Shown here in pieces: positions 53,793-62,875 of a stretch of DNA of 64,000 nucleotides. Position numbers and translations under genes: made by a program. The notes beneath the pieces are model-generated. The model worked only from the letters and a program-made list of their open reading frames with translations. It was not told where the DNA came from and searched no databases. The stretch lies in assembly GCF_017357225.1 (NCBI RefSeq), contig NZ_CP071605.1:372001-436000 (forward strand), in the 5' to 3' direction. Positions within the stretch are counted from its first letter, which is position 1; each line of letters opens with the position of its first letter. The DNA comes from Rhizobium binae. Lineage in GTDB: Bacteria > Pseudomonadota > Alphaproteobacteria > Rhizobiales > Rhizobiaceae.

Positions 53793-55646
53793 ATGATAGG
53801 TGAGCAAAGAGACCAGACGCTCGTCGAGGCTTTCCGGCGCAGGAGGAACATGTTCAGCGAGATTTCAGGGGAACTGCCGGACTTCTTGGGCGACTTCACG
53901 CCCGGAGCGGTCCGTTCCGATCGCGAAAGTTGGAGCGCGGTGCCGCAGGTCCTGCGCAATGCCGTTCTTTGCGATGCCGAGGCTGCAGTTGCGAGCGCCT
54001 GGCCTCTGATCACCGCTTCCGATTACCGGGAATATACTGCGACCGGCAACCGCTCTCGTTTTGAGGAACTCTATTTCACCCGAAGGCGGATGCTCAACGA
54101 TTTAGTGCTGGGCGAACTCATCGAGGGGGAGGGGCGGTTCCTGCCTGACATCGTCGACGGCATCTTCTTGATCGCGGAGGAGAGCGGCTGGCAGCTTCCG
54201 GCTCACAATGCCTATGAACGCAGTGGTGCGCGTCTGCCGCTTCCCGACAACTCGCAGCCCGTCATCGATCTCTTCGCCGCCGAAACGGCGGCCCTGCTTG
54301 CAACGATCGTCGCCCTGCTGGGCACGGCGCTCAACGACATCAGCCCGGAGATTTCGGCACGGGTAGGGCGCGACATCGAGAGCCGCATTCTTCTGCCCTA
54401 TCTCGGCCGGCATTTCTGGTGGATGGGCCGCGGCAGTGAGCGGATGAACAACTGGACGGCCTGGATTACCCAGAACGTCCTGCTGGCGACCTTCTCTCTG
54501 AGGACCGATCAGGCGACGCGCCGGGCGGTCGTCGAGAAGGCGCTCGCCAGCCTCGACGCCTTTCTGAAGGACTATGCGGGCGACGGGGCTTGCGAAGAGG
54601 GCGTGCTTTACTACCGTCACGCCGCTCTCTGTCTTCATGGCGCCGTGACCGTTCTCGATACCGTAGCGCCGGGCCTGTTTGCCGGGATCTGGCAGCAACC
54701 GAAGATCCGCAACATGGCCGAATACATCGCCAATATGCATGTGGCCGGCCGCCATTATTTCAATTTCGCGGATTCCTCCGCCGTCGTCGGGCCCTGCAGC
54801 GCACGCGAGTACTTGTTTGGAAAAGCGGTCGGTTCGCCGATGCTGGCGGACTTCGCCGCGGCCGACAGGGCTGCGGCCGAACGTCCGCACCTGCCTGAGG
54901 AATGGAACCTCTGGTATCGCGTGCAGGAGTTGCTGGTCGGTCATCGGATCCCCCGGACTGAAGCGAAACCGACACCACCCAAGGGCGATATTTTCTATCC
55001 CGGCATCGGCCTGTTCATCGCGCGCGACCAACAGTTTTCGCTTGCGGTCAAGGGTGGCAACAATGGCGAAGGCCACAATCACAACGATGTCGGCAGCGTG
55101 ACTCTCTACAAAACCGGACGCCCGCTGCTGATCGACGTCGGCGTCGAGACCTACACGGCCAAGACCTTCTCCCCGCGGCGCTACGAGATCTGGACGATGC
55201 AATCGGCCTATCACAACCTGCCGACATTCGAAGGTGTCATGCAGTCCGCGGGCGAAGCCTTTGGCGCCCGGGAAGTCGAAGTCGAATTCGGTGAGGCGAG
55301 TGCGCGCGCCTCGATGGAAATATCAGGCGCCTATCCCGCGGAAGCACAACTGCGCAGCTATCGCCGCACCGTCTCTCTACAGCGCGGCCGGCATGTGGAG
55401 ATTGTCGATGCTTATGACGGAGATCGATCGGCGGTGCTGTCGCTGATGACGTGCCTTGCGCCGACCGTCACCGCGGAGAGGATCGATCTCGCAGATCTCG
55501 GCAGCATTTTCGTGGACGGCGCCGACACGATCGAAATCGACGAGATCGAGGTCAATGACGCCAGGCTGAGATCGGCCTGGCCCGGTAAGCTTTACCGGCT
55601 GCGTCTGCCGTTTGCCGGCAGGCTCCTGAAATTGCGAATAAATTAA
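53793..55646 (+). CDS. Heparinase II/III-like protein (probable polysaccharide/oligosaccharide lyase)
   Basis: 617 residues from ATG 53793; an ATG at 53850 right after AGGAGGAAC is an alternative start. Long in-frame sequence upstream lies antisense to the permease gene and is rejected. The N-terminal part is an alpha-helical toroid (WSAVPQVLRNAVLCDAEAAV ... GRHFWWMGRGSERMNNWTAW), the C-terminal part a beta-sandwich with the family motif KGGNNGEGHNHNDVGSVTLY (about 418-437) and DVGVETYTAKTFSPRRYEIW. No signal peptide, so it would cleave imported oligosaccharides, producing the unsaturated ends that GH88 removes. The lyase family number cannot be settled by eye. Confidence 0.85.
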   Translation: MIGEQRDQTLVEAFRRRRNMFSEISGELPDFLGDFTPGAVRSDRESWSAVPQVLRNAVLCDAEAAVASAWPLITASDYREYTATGNRSRFEELYFTRRRMLNDLVLGELIEGEGRFLPDIVDGIFLIAEESGWQLPAHNAYERSGARLPLPDNSQPVIDLFAAETAALLATIVALLGTALNDISPEISARVGRDIESRILLPYLGRHFWWMGRGSERMNNWTAWITQNVLLATFSLRTDQATRRAVVEKALASLDAFLKDYAGDGACEEGVLYYRHAALCLHGAVTVLDTVAPGLFAGIWQQPKIRNMAEYIANMHVAGRHYFNFADSSAVVGPCSAREYLFGKAVGSPMLADFAAADRAAAERPHLPEEWNLWYRVQELLVGHRIPRTEAKPTPPKGDIFYPGIGLFIARDQQFSLAVKGGNNGEGHNHNDVGSVTLYKTGRPLLIDVGVETYTAKTFSPRRYEIWTMQSAYHNLPTFEGVMQSAGEAFGAREVEVEFGEASARASMEISGAYPAEAQLRSYRRTVSLQRGRHVEIVDAYDGDRSAVLSLMTCLAPTVTAERIDLADLGSIFVDGADTIEIDEIEVNDARLRSAWPGKLYRLRLPFAGRLLKLRIN

Positions 55647-55650
55647 ATGG

Positions 55651-55701
55651 TTAGAGCATGGTGGCACCGAAACCGCTGACGCTTTTCGGCATCATGCTCT
55701 G
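55651..55701. repeat. Rhizobial GAGCATG-type palindromic repeat
   Basis: AGAGCAT (55653-55659) and ATGCTCT (55694-55700) flank inner arms ACCGAAA and TTTTCGG. This matches the AGAGCATGATG ... CATCATGCTCT elements scattered through Rhizobium. It fills nearly the whole gap between the heparinase-like gene and the next gene. Confidence 0.7.
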
Positions 55702-55713
55702 AGGAGGGCGAGC

Positions 55714-56550
55714 ATGGAATTGACGCTGAAGATCGTGGACGCCGATGGGTTCGTCCTGGCAAGCTCCACAGGGCAGGATGAGACCTTCCTGGTCTTTCGC
55801 CAAAGCTATCGCGAAGGCGAGCAGGTGGTCGTTGAGGCCTCCCAGCCCGGACATGTCTTCCTCGCGCTGGACAGCGCGATCCAGCCCGGCCTGGTCTATA
55901 TGAAGGAGTGCTCCTATTCGCTTGCCGTGCCGTTCGGCGACAGGCGCCGGCCCTATTCCCCGAACGCCTTCAAAGGCGATATCCACCGGCTGTCGGTGCG
56001 CAGGGCGCGGCACGGGGAGATCGCGCACCGGCGCAATATGGCGCTCAATCCCTGGGATGATCACGCCAATCGGACGCTGTTTCCGCATGCGCGCGCCAAT
56101 GTCGAAACCCGGGGCGAAGCGGTCTTTGCCGCCCGGAACGCCATCGACGGCGAAAAGGCCAATGATGATCACGGCTTCTGGCCCTATACGAGCTGGGGCA
56201 TCAATCGTGATCCGCAAGCGGCGCTGACGGTGGAGTTCGGCAGGCCCGTGCGGATCGACGAGATTGTCTTCTATCTCCGCGCCGATTTTCCGCATGATTC
56301 CTGGTGGGAAGAGGCAAGCGTCACCTTCTCGAGCGGCAAGACCTTTTCCTTCCCGCTGGTCAAATCAGGCGCCGCCCAGGGTTTCCCGATCGAGCCTTGC
56401 CTCGTCGAATGGGTCGAGCTGCATGGCCTGATCAAAGCCGAGGATGTCTCACCCTTTCCGGCGCTGACGCAGATCGAAATCTGGGGAACCGAGGCGCCGC
56501 GCGCCGGAAATCTGGACGTCGTCGTTGCCGCCGCTGACGAGCACGCCTAG
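55714..56550 (+). CDS. Beta-rich protein of unknown function in the carbohydrate cluster
   Basis: 278 residues, no signal peptide. The first 100 form a beta-rich domain (LTLKIVDADGFVLASS, FLVFRQSYREGEQVVVEA, GHVFLALDSAI). The second domain (about 125-265) looks like a galactose-binding/F5-8C fold: AARNAIDGEKANDDHGFWPYTSWG, ALTVEFGRPVRIDEIVFYLRADF. It may bind or process the imported sugar; no catalytic signature is seen. The ribosome-binding site is GAGGAGG. It lies 67 bases after the heparinase-like gene, on the same strand. Confidence 0.72.
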   Translation: MELTLKIVDADGFVLASSTGQDETFLVFRQSYREGEQVVVEASQPGHVFLALDSAIQPGLVYMKECSYSLAVPFGDRRRPYSPNAFKGDIHRLSVRRARHGEIAHRRNMALNPWDDHANRTLFPHARANVETRGEAVFAARNAIDGEKANDDHGFWPYTSWGINRDPQAALTVEFGRPVRIDEIVFYLRADFPHDSWWEEASVTFSSGKTFSFPLVKSGAAQGFPIEPCLVEWVELHGLIKAEDVSPFPALTQIEIWGTEAPRAGNLDVVVAAADEHA

Positions 56551-56646
56551 ATGTGAGCCTCTCCTGATCAGCATGAATGCGGGTGCTCGCCAGCGGCGGC
56601 AACGGGCCGCTTCCGCTAGCCCATCCCCACGTGCTAAGGGGATCGG

Positions 56647-57315
56647 ATGCGACTGCTTGTGGTGGAGGATAACAAGGATCTGGCGGCCTGGCTGGGCAAG
56701 GCCCTGCGGCAGGCGCAATATGCCATCGATATCGCCCATGACGGTGAGGATGCCGAGCATATGCTGAAGGTCGCCGAGTATTCGGCGATGATACTCGACC
56801 TTGCGCTGCCCAAGCTCGACGGCTTGACGCTTTTGAAGCGGCTGAGGCAGTCCGGCAACAAGCTCCCGATCATCATCCTGACAGCCAATGCGAGTCTCGA
56901 CGGCCGCGTGGCCGGGCTCGACAGCGGCGCCGACGATTACCTCGCCAAGCCTTTCGAAATTGCCGAACTCGAAGCCAGGATCCGGGCGGTGGTGCGCCGC
57001 GGGCAGGATCGGGCCTCGTCTGAGATCACGGTCGGGAACCTGCGCTTTTCCGGCGGGACGCGGCAGTTCTTCGTCGAAGGTGAGCCGCTGCAACTGACGC
57101 CGCGCGAATATGCCGTTCTCGAGCAACTGGTCATGAAGCAGGGCAACACGGTCTCGAAGGCCGCGCTTTCCGAAAGCGTCTTCGGTTTCGACGACGAGGC
57201 GGATCCGAGTGCCATCGAAATTTATGTCCATAGGCTTCGAAAGAAGCTCGAGGCCAGCTCCGTGCAGATCGCGACATTGCGCGGCCTCGGCTATCTCCTC
57301 AGACATGTTCAGTAG
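56647..57315 (+). CDS. Two-component response regulator, OmpR/TctD type
   Basis: 222 residues. Receiver domain with acidic pocket VVEDN (7-11), phospho-acceptor D51 in LDLALPKLDG, switch T in ILTANA and K101 in LAKPFE; C-terminal winged helix with LTPREYAVLEQLVMKQGNTV and VHRLRKKLE. It is closest to TctD/QseB regulators. Its end overlaps the start of the kinase gene by 11 bases, so the two are coupled. Confidence 0.93.
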   Translation: MRLLVVEDNKDLAAWLGKALRQAQYAIDIAHDGEDAEHMLKVAEYSAMILDLALPKLDGLTLLKRLRQSGNKLPIIILTANASLDGRVAGLDSGADDYLAKPFEIAELEARIRAVVRRGQDRASSEITVGNLRFSGGTRQFFVEGEPLQLTPREYAVLEQLVMKQGNTVSKAALSESVFGFDDEADPSAIEIYVHRLRKKLEASSVQIATLRGLGYLLRHVQ

Positions 57316-58705
57316 CGTCTTCAGCAAGACCGGCGCCGCCATCGGCCGGCTCAGCCAGAGCCTCAGGGTGCAGTTGCTGTCGCTGGTGCTGCTGACGCTG
57401 TTCGGCGCGATCGCCTTCAATCTCTACGACAGCTTCTGGTCGGCCGATGCGACGGCGAAACTGGTGACGGACCGCACGCTACTGGCCTCGGCCCGGGTCA
57501 TTGCCGAGGCGGTGCGCGTCGATGAGGGCGGCAATGTCCAGGTCGATGTGCCGCCCGCAGCGCTCGAGATGTTCGATACGGGTTTCGGCGACCGCGTCTT
57601 TTATCAGGTGATCACCGTGTGGGGCAATCTGGTGAGCGGCTTTCCCGACCTGCCGCTGCCAACAGCCCAGCGCGTCGGCGAGGATCGCGCCTTCCACGGC
57701 GCCGATGTGCGCGTCCTGATGCTCGACCATCCCGTGGTCGGACTTCCCGATGACGGCACGATCTCCGTGACCGTCGCGGTAACGCATAACAGCCAGCATG
57801 CGATGCGAAGGCAGCTGTGGCTTTCGGATTTTTCCAAACAGTTCGTGCTGGTCTTCCTTGCAAGCCTGGTGACCATTCTCGGTCTGCAGCGTGGCCTTGC
57901 GCCGGCCCTCAGGCTGCGGGACGCGGTGCGGGAGCGCGGCCGCAACCGTCTCGATCCGCTGCCGCCGGAGATGGTGCAGAGCGAACTGCGCCCGCTTGTC
58001 CATGCGCTGAACGACCATATGGAGCGCGTGCAGAGCCAGATGGCCGCGCAGCGGCGGTTCGTATCGAATGCGGCGCATCAGCTCAGAACGCCGCTCGCAT
58101 TGATTTCGACGCAGGCGAGCGTGGCGGCCCGCGAAAGCGATGCGGCTCGCCGCGACGAGGCGCTTGCCGCGCTTCGGTCCAGCACCAGGCAGATTTCGCG
58201 CCTCGCCGGCCAACTCCTGACCTTGTCGCGGGCCGAGCCCGGCAGCCGGCGTCCGCGCAGCGACGTGACCGATCTCAGCAAGGCCGCCCGTGAGATATTG
58301 GAAGCGCAGGCCGAAGAGGCGTTGAAGCGCAATATCGATGTCGGCCTGGAAGCGGACCGCCCCGTCATCGTCGAGGGCGACGGCACGATGCTGCGCGAAA
58401 TGCTGGTCAACCTCATCGACAACGCGATCCGCTATAGCGGCGCGGATGGACGGGTGACCGTCTCGATCGGGCAGTCGGGCGGAAGCGCCGTCATCACCGT
58501 CGAGGATAACGGGCCAGGCATTCCCGAGAGTGAGCGCGACCAGGTGTTTGAACGCTTCTACCGGATCATGGGAACCGAAAGCGAGGGGAGCGGCCTCGGC
58601 CTCGCGATCGTCCGCGAGGTCGTCGAAGGCGCTGGAGGATCGGTGTCGCTCGGTGATGCGGAAGGCGGCGGTCTCGTCGTGACCGTGCGGCTTCCGCTTG
58701 CATAG
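57305..58705 (+). CDS. Two-component sensor kinase, TctE type
   Basis: 466 residues. First membrane helix LLSLVLLTLFGAIAFNLY (about 24-41), then a periplasmic 2CSK_N-type sensor domain (DRTLLASARVIAEAVRV; VDVPPAALEMFDTGFGDRVFYQV), second helix FVLVFLASLVTILGLQ, HisKA with H258 in NAAHQLRTPLAL, and ATPase boxes (NLIDNAIRYSG; ENGPGI-like VEDNGPGIPES; GSGLGLAIV). TctE-like kinases often sense carboxylates. The ATG at 57305 lies within the regulator gene. Neighbouring transporters on the other strand may not be its targets. Confidence 0.92.
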   Translation: MFSSVFSKTGAAIGRLSQSLRVQLLSLVLLTLFGAIAFNLYDSFWSADATAKLVTDRTLLASARVIAEAVRVDEGGNVQVDVPPAALEMFDTGFGDRVFYQVITVWGNLVSGFPDLPLPTAQRVGEDRAFHGADVRVLMLDHPVVGLPDDGTISVTVAVTHNSQHAMRRQLWLSDFSKQFVLVFLASLVTILGLQRGLAPALRLRDAVRERGRNRLDPLPPEMVQSELRPLVHALNDHMERVQSQMAAQRRFVSNAAHQLRTPLALISTQASVAARESDAARRDEALAALRSSTRQISRLAGQLLTLSRAEPGSRRPRSDVTDLSKAAREILEAQAEEALKRNIDVGLEADRPVIVEGDGTMLREMLVNLIDNAIRYSGADGRVTVSIGQSGGSAVITVEDNGPGIPESERDQVFERFYRIMGTESEGSGLGLAIVREVVEGAGGSVSLGDAEGGGLVVTVRLPLA

Positions 58706-58772
58706 ACGCGAAGCGCCTCGATAAATGCGCCGGATCTGGCGCCGTAACCGGGTTGGTGGCAACCCTCGCTCG

Positions 58773-58887
58773 CTATTCGGCGTGATCCTCGGCCTTGAGG
58801 AACTGCCGCCCAATCGACCGAAGGCAGATGCTCGGGACAAGCCCTGGGACAAGCCCTAGCATGACGAAGTGGGCTGACTTTGTCATC
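58773..58887 (-). repeat. Interspersed repeat, copy 2 (TTCGTCATGCTAGG family)
   Basis: The reverse complement runs GACAAAGTC ... CACTTCGTCATGCTAGGGC ... CCCGAGCATCTGCC ... CTCAAGGCCGAGGATC and aligns to 1788-1880. Compared with copy 1 it has an internal tandem duplication of GGGCTTGTCCC. Confidence 0.6.
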
Positions 58888-58898
58888 AAACGCAGGAT

Positions 58899-58919
58899 GG
58901 CCGGGCTTCACACCCGGCC
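58899..58919. terminator. Bidirectional stem-loop between convergent genes
   Basis: GGCCGGG (58899-58905) pairs with CCCGGCC (58913-58919) over CTTCACA, in the gap between the kinase gene (plus) and the permease gene (minus). A short run TTCCCTT follows on the plus strand. Confidence 0.55.
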
Positions 58920-58955
58920 TTCCCTTGATCTGCCTTGGGAGGGAGGCCGATCTGA

Positions 58956-59837
58956 TTACTGCGTGTCGAGGTGCTGCTGCGGCCGCCATTTCGCCAGGCG
59001 GTTCTCGATCAGCGTCATGATGTATTCGGCAACGAGTGTGACGACCATGACGAGGAGGATTGCAGCGAACATGCCGGCCGCATCGAAGGTGCCCTTGGCG
59101 ATCGAGATCAGCTGGCCGATGCCGAAGCGCGCGCCGACGAATTCGCCGACGATCGCGCCGATGATCGCAAAGCCGAAGGAGACGTGCAGGCTGGCGAAGA
59201 TCCAGCTCATCGCCGAGGGAATGACCACCGTACGGGTCACCTGCCAATCCGAAGCGCCGAGGATGCGGGCATTGGCGATCATGTTGCGGTCGGCCTCGCG
59301 CACACCCTGGAAGGCGTTGGCAAAGACGACGAAGAACACCATGATGAAGGCGAGCGCCACTTTGGACGGCAGCCCGAGGCCCATGATCATGATGAAGATC
59401 GGCGCAAGCACCACGCGAGGGATCGAGTTGATCGCCTTGATGTAGACGGAGAAGATGTCCGACAGGAAGCGGTTGCGGCCGAGGCCGATGCCGACGAAGA
59501 CGCCGGTGATCGAGCCGGCGAAGAAGCCGATCAGCGCCTCTTCCATCGTCACCCAGAGATTATACCAGAGCGACCCTTCGGTCGTGCCCTCTGTTGCCCA
59601 CTCATAGAGACGCTGCAGGACGCCGCTCGGGCTCGAATAGAAAAACGGATCGATCCACTGCATGTTGGAAGCGAGCTCCCACATGCCGATGACAGCGACC
59701 AGAATGGCGATCTGCCAGAAGCGCACCAGCGCATCGCGCCGGCGCATGGCCTTCAGTGCGGAGGCTTCGATCTCGGCATCGGACGTGCCAGGACGAAACA
59801 TAGCGGCCGAACCGGCCTCGAAAGTCGTGTGTGCCAT
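58956..59837 (-). CDS. NitT/TauT-family ABC transporter permease
   Basis: 293 residues, about six membrane helices (WQIAILVAVIGMWELASNMQW first). The coupling motif EADRNMIANARILGASDWQVTRTVVIPSAMSWIF is at about 184-217. It matches SsuC/TauC/ThiX-type permeases that import sulfonates, nitrate, pyrimidine precursors or aromatic acids. It is the last gene of a binding protein, ATPase, permease operon, 12 bases after the ATPase. Confidence 0.93.
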   Translation of the reverse strand: MAHTTFEAGSAAMFRPGTSDAEIEASALKAMRRRDALVRFWQIAILVAVIGMWELASNMQWIDPFFYSSPSGVLQRLYEWATEGTTEGSLWYNLWVTMEEALIGFFAGSITGVFVGIGLGRNRFLSDIFSVYIKAINSIPRVVLAPIFIMIMGLGLPSKVALAFIMVFFVVFANAFQGVREADRNMIANARILGASDWQVTRTVVIPSAMSWIFASLHVSFGFAIIGAIVGEFVGARFGIGQLISIAKGTFDAAGMFAAILLVMVVTLVAEYIMTLIENRLAKWRPQQHLDTQ

Positions 59838-59849
59838 GATATCCTCCCG

Positions 59850-60668
59850 TCAGGCCGCTTCGCTTGCGCGGCGGTAGCTGGTTTCGACCTCCTCGCGCAG
59901 GTCCTCCCAGATCGTCTTGCAATAATCGATGAAGTTCTGCTCGTAGCGGATCTCCGACACGACGCGGGGCCGGGGAAGGTCGATCGGATAGACCGACTTG
60001 ACCGTCGCCGGGCCGGCGGTCAGCACATAGACCTTGTCGGCAAGCGCCACCGCCTCTTCGAGGTCGTGGGTGACGAACACCACCGAAGCCTTGCGCTCCG
60101 CCCAGAGCTTCAGAAGTTCCTCGTGCATGACGGTGCGGGTCTGCACGTCGAGCGCCGAAAAGGGCTCGTCCATCAGCAGGATCTCGGGTTCGTTGATGAA
60201 GGTCTGCGCCAGCGAGACGCGCTTGCGCATGCCGCCGGAGAGCTGATGGGGATAGTGTTGCAGAAACTTCGACAGGCCGACACGCGCCAGCCAGTCGCGG
60301 GCCATCTTCTCAGCCTCGGCGCGTGGCTTGCCGCGAAACAGCGGACCGGCCATGACGTTGTCGATGACATTCCTCCAGGGAAAGAGCGCGTCGGTCTGAA
60401 ATGCGAAGCCGACGCGCGGATCGATGCCGGTGATCGGCCCGCCCATCAGGCGGACTTCGCCGGCGGAAGGGCGTGCGAGGCCCGTTACGAGATTGAGCGT
60501 CGTCGATTTGCCGCATCCGGTAGGGCCGACGACGGCGACGAACTCGCCGCGGGCGACCGTCATGTTGAAATCGCGCAGCGCCGTCAGTGACTTGCCGGTC
60601 GGCGAGACGAAGCGGCGGCTGACATTGATCAGCTCGATCGCCGGGGTCTGATTGCTGGTCTGTTGCAT
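59850..60668 (-). CDS. NitT/TauT-family ABC transporter ATP-binding protein
   Basis: 272 residues. Walker A VGPTGCGKSTT (about 46-56), Q-loop FQTDALFPWRNV, signature LSGGMRKRVSLAQ and Walker B ILLMDEPFSALD are intact. The ATG at 60668 starts the family-typical N-terminus (IELINVSRRFVSPTG); the open frame further upstream crosses a hairpin and is not used. It drives the permease encoded next. Confidence 0.94.
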   Translation of the reverse strand: MQQTSNQTPAIELINVSRRFVSPTGKSLTALRDFNMTVARGEFVAVVGPTGCGKSTTLNLVTGLARPSAGEVRLMGGPITGIDPRVGFAFQTDALFPWRNVIDNVMAGPLFRGKPRAEAEKMARDWLARVGLSKFLQHYPHQLSGGMRKRVSLAQTFINEPEILLMDEPFSALDVQTRTVMHEELLKLWAERKASVVFVTHDLEEAVALADKVYVLTAGPATVKSVYPIDLPRPRVVSEIRYEQNFIDYCKTIWEDLREEVETSYRRASEAA

Positions 60669-60727
60669 GGTGATACCCGAAGCGTGCTTTTTGGACGCGC
60701 GCACGCAATGCCCATGATCGAAGGGAG

Positions 60728-60756
60728 GCCGCTCCCGCTTGGGAGCCGGGAGCGGC
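60728..60756 (-). terminator. Strong stem-loop after the NitT/TauT binding-protein gene
   Basis: GCCGCTCCCG (60728-60737) pairs with CGGGAGCGGC (60747-60756) over a 9-base loop, 10 bases after the binding-protein stop. Transport genes follow on the same strand, as with the hairpins at 10562 and 47457. Confidence 0.65.
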
Positions 60757-60765
60757 GCGACTGAC

Positions 60766-61779
60766 CTACTTGACGTTCTTGACGAATTCCGTCGTGTAGG
60801 TCTTGGAAAGATCGATCTGCTTGCCCTTGACGTTCTTGGAGAATTCCGAGAGCACGGCAAGGACGGTCTTCGGACCGTCTTCCGGCATGACACCATCGGC
60901 CGTGAACATGCCCTTGCCCTCGTCGAGAGCCTTGACGTAGCCGTCCTTGTCGCCGACGTAGAAGTCTTTCGGCATCTTGTCGGCGATCTCGGCGGCGGAA
61001 TGGGTATTGATGTACTTCAGCGTCTTGACGAAGGCATTGGCGAGTTTCTGCGCCTCTTCCTTGTGTTCATCGACCCAGGCGGTCTCCATGTAGAGGGAGG
61101 CGGCCGGATAGGTTCCACCGAGCGCCTTGCGGGTCGCCTCGACCGTGCGCATGTCGACGAGGACACTCGCCTCGCCGGTCTTGATCAGGCGCGAGATGGT
61201 CGGCTCGGTCGTCATGCCGGCCTGGATCTGATCCTGCTGCATCGCCGCGATGAAGGTGCCGCCGGCGCCGACGGGAATGGTGACGACGTCGCCCGGCTGA
61301 AGACCGGCCTTCGAGGCCATGTAAAGCGTCAGGAAGTTCGTCGACGAGCCGAGACCGGTGACGCCGAGGCTCTTGCCCTTGAAATCGGCCGGCGATTTGA
61401 TTTCTGGGTGTTTGCTCGAAACCATTTCGACTTCGCCCGGCGCCTGGCTGAACTGGACGATGGATTCAACGAATTTGCCTTTGGCCTGCAGGTCGACGCA
61501 GTGATCGTAGAAGCCGACAACGCCCTGGACGGCACCAGCCAGCAGCTGGTTTTCGGCATCGACGCCGGCCGCTTCGTTCAGGAGCTCGACATCGAGCCCT
61601 TCGTCCTTGAAATAGCCAAGGGATTCGGCGAGCTTGGCGGGCAGATAGATCTGCTTCTCGTAGCCTCCGACCATGATCGTGATCTTGTCGGCCGCATGGG
61701 CAGCTGTTGAAGCAAAGGATGCCGCGGTCAGCAGCGCGGAAAAAGCGACGGTGTGAAAAAGGCTGCGTGAAGAACGCAT
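60766..61779 (-). CDS. NitT/TauT-family ABC transporter substrate-binding protein
   Basis: 337 residues. Sec signal peptide with cleavage near AAHAAD (about residue 30). The mature start KITIMVGGYEKQIYLPAKLAESLGYFKDEGLDVELL and KSLGVTGLGSSTNFLTLYMA fit the SsuA/THI5-like (NMT1) family. AGGAGGAG lies 5 bases before the ATG at 61779. Ligand unknown: sulfonates, aromatic acids and thiamine precursors are all used by relatives. It is preceded on the same strand by the GntR-family gene, 287 bases upstream. Confidence 0.92.
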   Translation of the reverse strand: MRSSRSLFHTVAFSALLTAASFASTAAHAADKITIMVGGYEKQIYLPAKLAESLGYFKDEGLDVELLNEAAGVDAENQLLAGAVQGVVGFYDHCVDLQAKGKFVESIVQFSQAPGEVEMVSSKHPEIKSPADFKGKSLGVTGLGSSTNFLTLYMASKAGLQPGDVVTIPVGAGGTFIAAMQQDQIQAGMTTEPTISRLIKTGEASVLVDMRTVEATRKALGGTYPAASLYMETAWVDEHKEEAQKLANAFVKTLKYINTHSAAEIADKMPKDFYVGDKDGYVKALDEGKGMFTADGVMPEDGPKTVLAVLSEFSKNVKGKQIDLSKTYTTEFVKNVK

Positions 61780-62066
61780 GGAAATCTCCTCCTGGTGGTT
61801 TATCCGCATCGTCGTCTCGCCACTTAGACCGTGTCTCCTCCACGATGCTGCCCTTTTCCTATGACGTCGAAGCTTTCAACTAGCTTTCAGCCGCGGAAGG
61901 GTCAGGCGGTCCTCGCAAATCATCCAAGCGTCTCGCCGTTCATAGTCCTCTACCATAGGCGCGGACGCCTAAACCGGCCAGGCGGTTGCTTCCTGACCGA
62001 GCTATATGGATGGGTTGGCTCTTGATGCCCGGGAAGCTTGCAATGCTACGGAGCTTCTCTTTGCTC

Positions 62067-62801
62067 TCAGCTCGTAAAGCTGCGCAGATCCTTCAGCAGA
62101 TTCCGGTACCTGGCCTGGCTGCCGACGAGGTGATCGCGCATGGCGTGGCGTGCGGCCTGGTCGTCCCTGTCAGAGATCGCCATGATAATCGCTTCATGCT
62201 CCCGGTGGATCAGCTTGCGATAAGCGGTCTGCTCGGCGGTTCTCGATTCGGGAACGACCCTTGATTGCGGGATGATCGCCATGCCTTGGGATTCGAGAAA
62301 GTGCTTGAAAAGCGGGTTGTTGGTCGCCTCGGCGATGGCGACATGGAGCTCGAGATCCGCCTCGCGGATGGATTGATCTGTCTCGATGCAAAGCAGGATC
62401 TTCCGGTGGCATTCGAAGATCGCCTCCTCCTGCGCCGGCGAGCGACGCAGCGCGGCAAGTCCCGCCGCCTCGATCTCGACGGGCGTGCGGATTTCCAGCA
62501 CCTCAAGATCGGAAGCGACACGAGCCTTGTCGACCTTCCGCCCTGACAGCGCCGGGTCGGGGCCGATGACGAAAATTCCCGCGCCTTGTCGAACTTCGAC
62601 GAGTCCGTCGGAGCGAAGTGCGGCGACGGCCTCGCGCACCACGGTTCGGCTGACGCTGTGCGTCTCAGTGAGTTCATGCTCACTCGGAAGCTTCTCGCCG
62701 GCGGCATATTGGCCGCTGAGGATCGCTTGTCGAAGACTTTCGCCGACCCGTGAAACCAGCGAACCCGAGCCTCTGCTGCGATCCTTCACCTGTATAGCCA
62801 T
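62067..62801 (-). CDS. GntR-family regulator, FadR type
   Basis: 244 residues. N-terminal winged helix: LRQAILSGQYAAGEKLPSEHEL, then VSRTVVREAVAALRSDGLVEVRQGAGIFV (about 22-78). C-terminal FCD helical domain with metal-type residues (VLEIRTPVEIEAAGLAA; DLELHVAIAEATNNPLF; REHEAIIMAISDRD). FadR-type members with an FCD domain often sense carboxylates or uronates. ATG at 62801 is chosen by family start. A TTGTATGAC-type motif lies 75 bases upstream and recurs at the carbohydrate cluster, so its target may be there, or the NitT/TauT genes next to it. Confidence 0.9.
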   Translation of the reverse strand: MAIQVKDRSRGSGSLVSRVGESLRQAILSGQYAAGEKLPSEHELTETHSVSRTVVREAVAALRSDGLVEVRQGAGIFVIGPDPALSGRKVDKARVASDLEVLEIRTPVEIEAAGLAALRRSPAQEEAIFECHRKILLCIETDQSIREADLELHVAIAEATNNPLFKHFLESQGMAIIPQSRVVPESRTAEQTAYRKLIHREHEAIIMAISDRDDQAARHAMRDHLVGSQARYRNLLKDLRSFTS

Positions 62802-62875
62802 GCCTCGACCCCCGCATCGGCTTTGATCCGGATGCTGCCAGGAGCGACGGCATCGAAATCCTCGATTCATCACAC

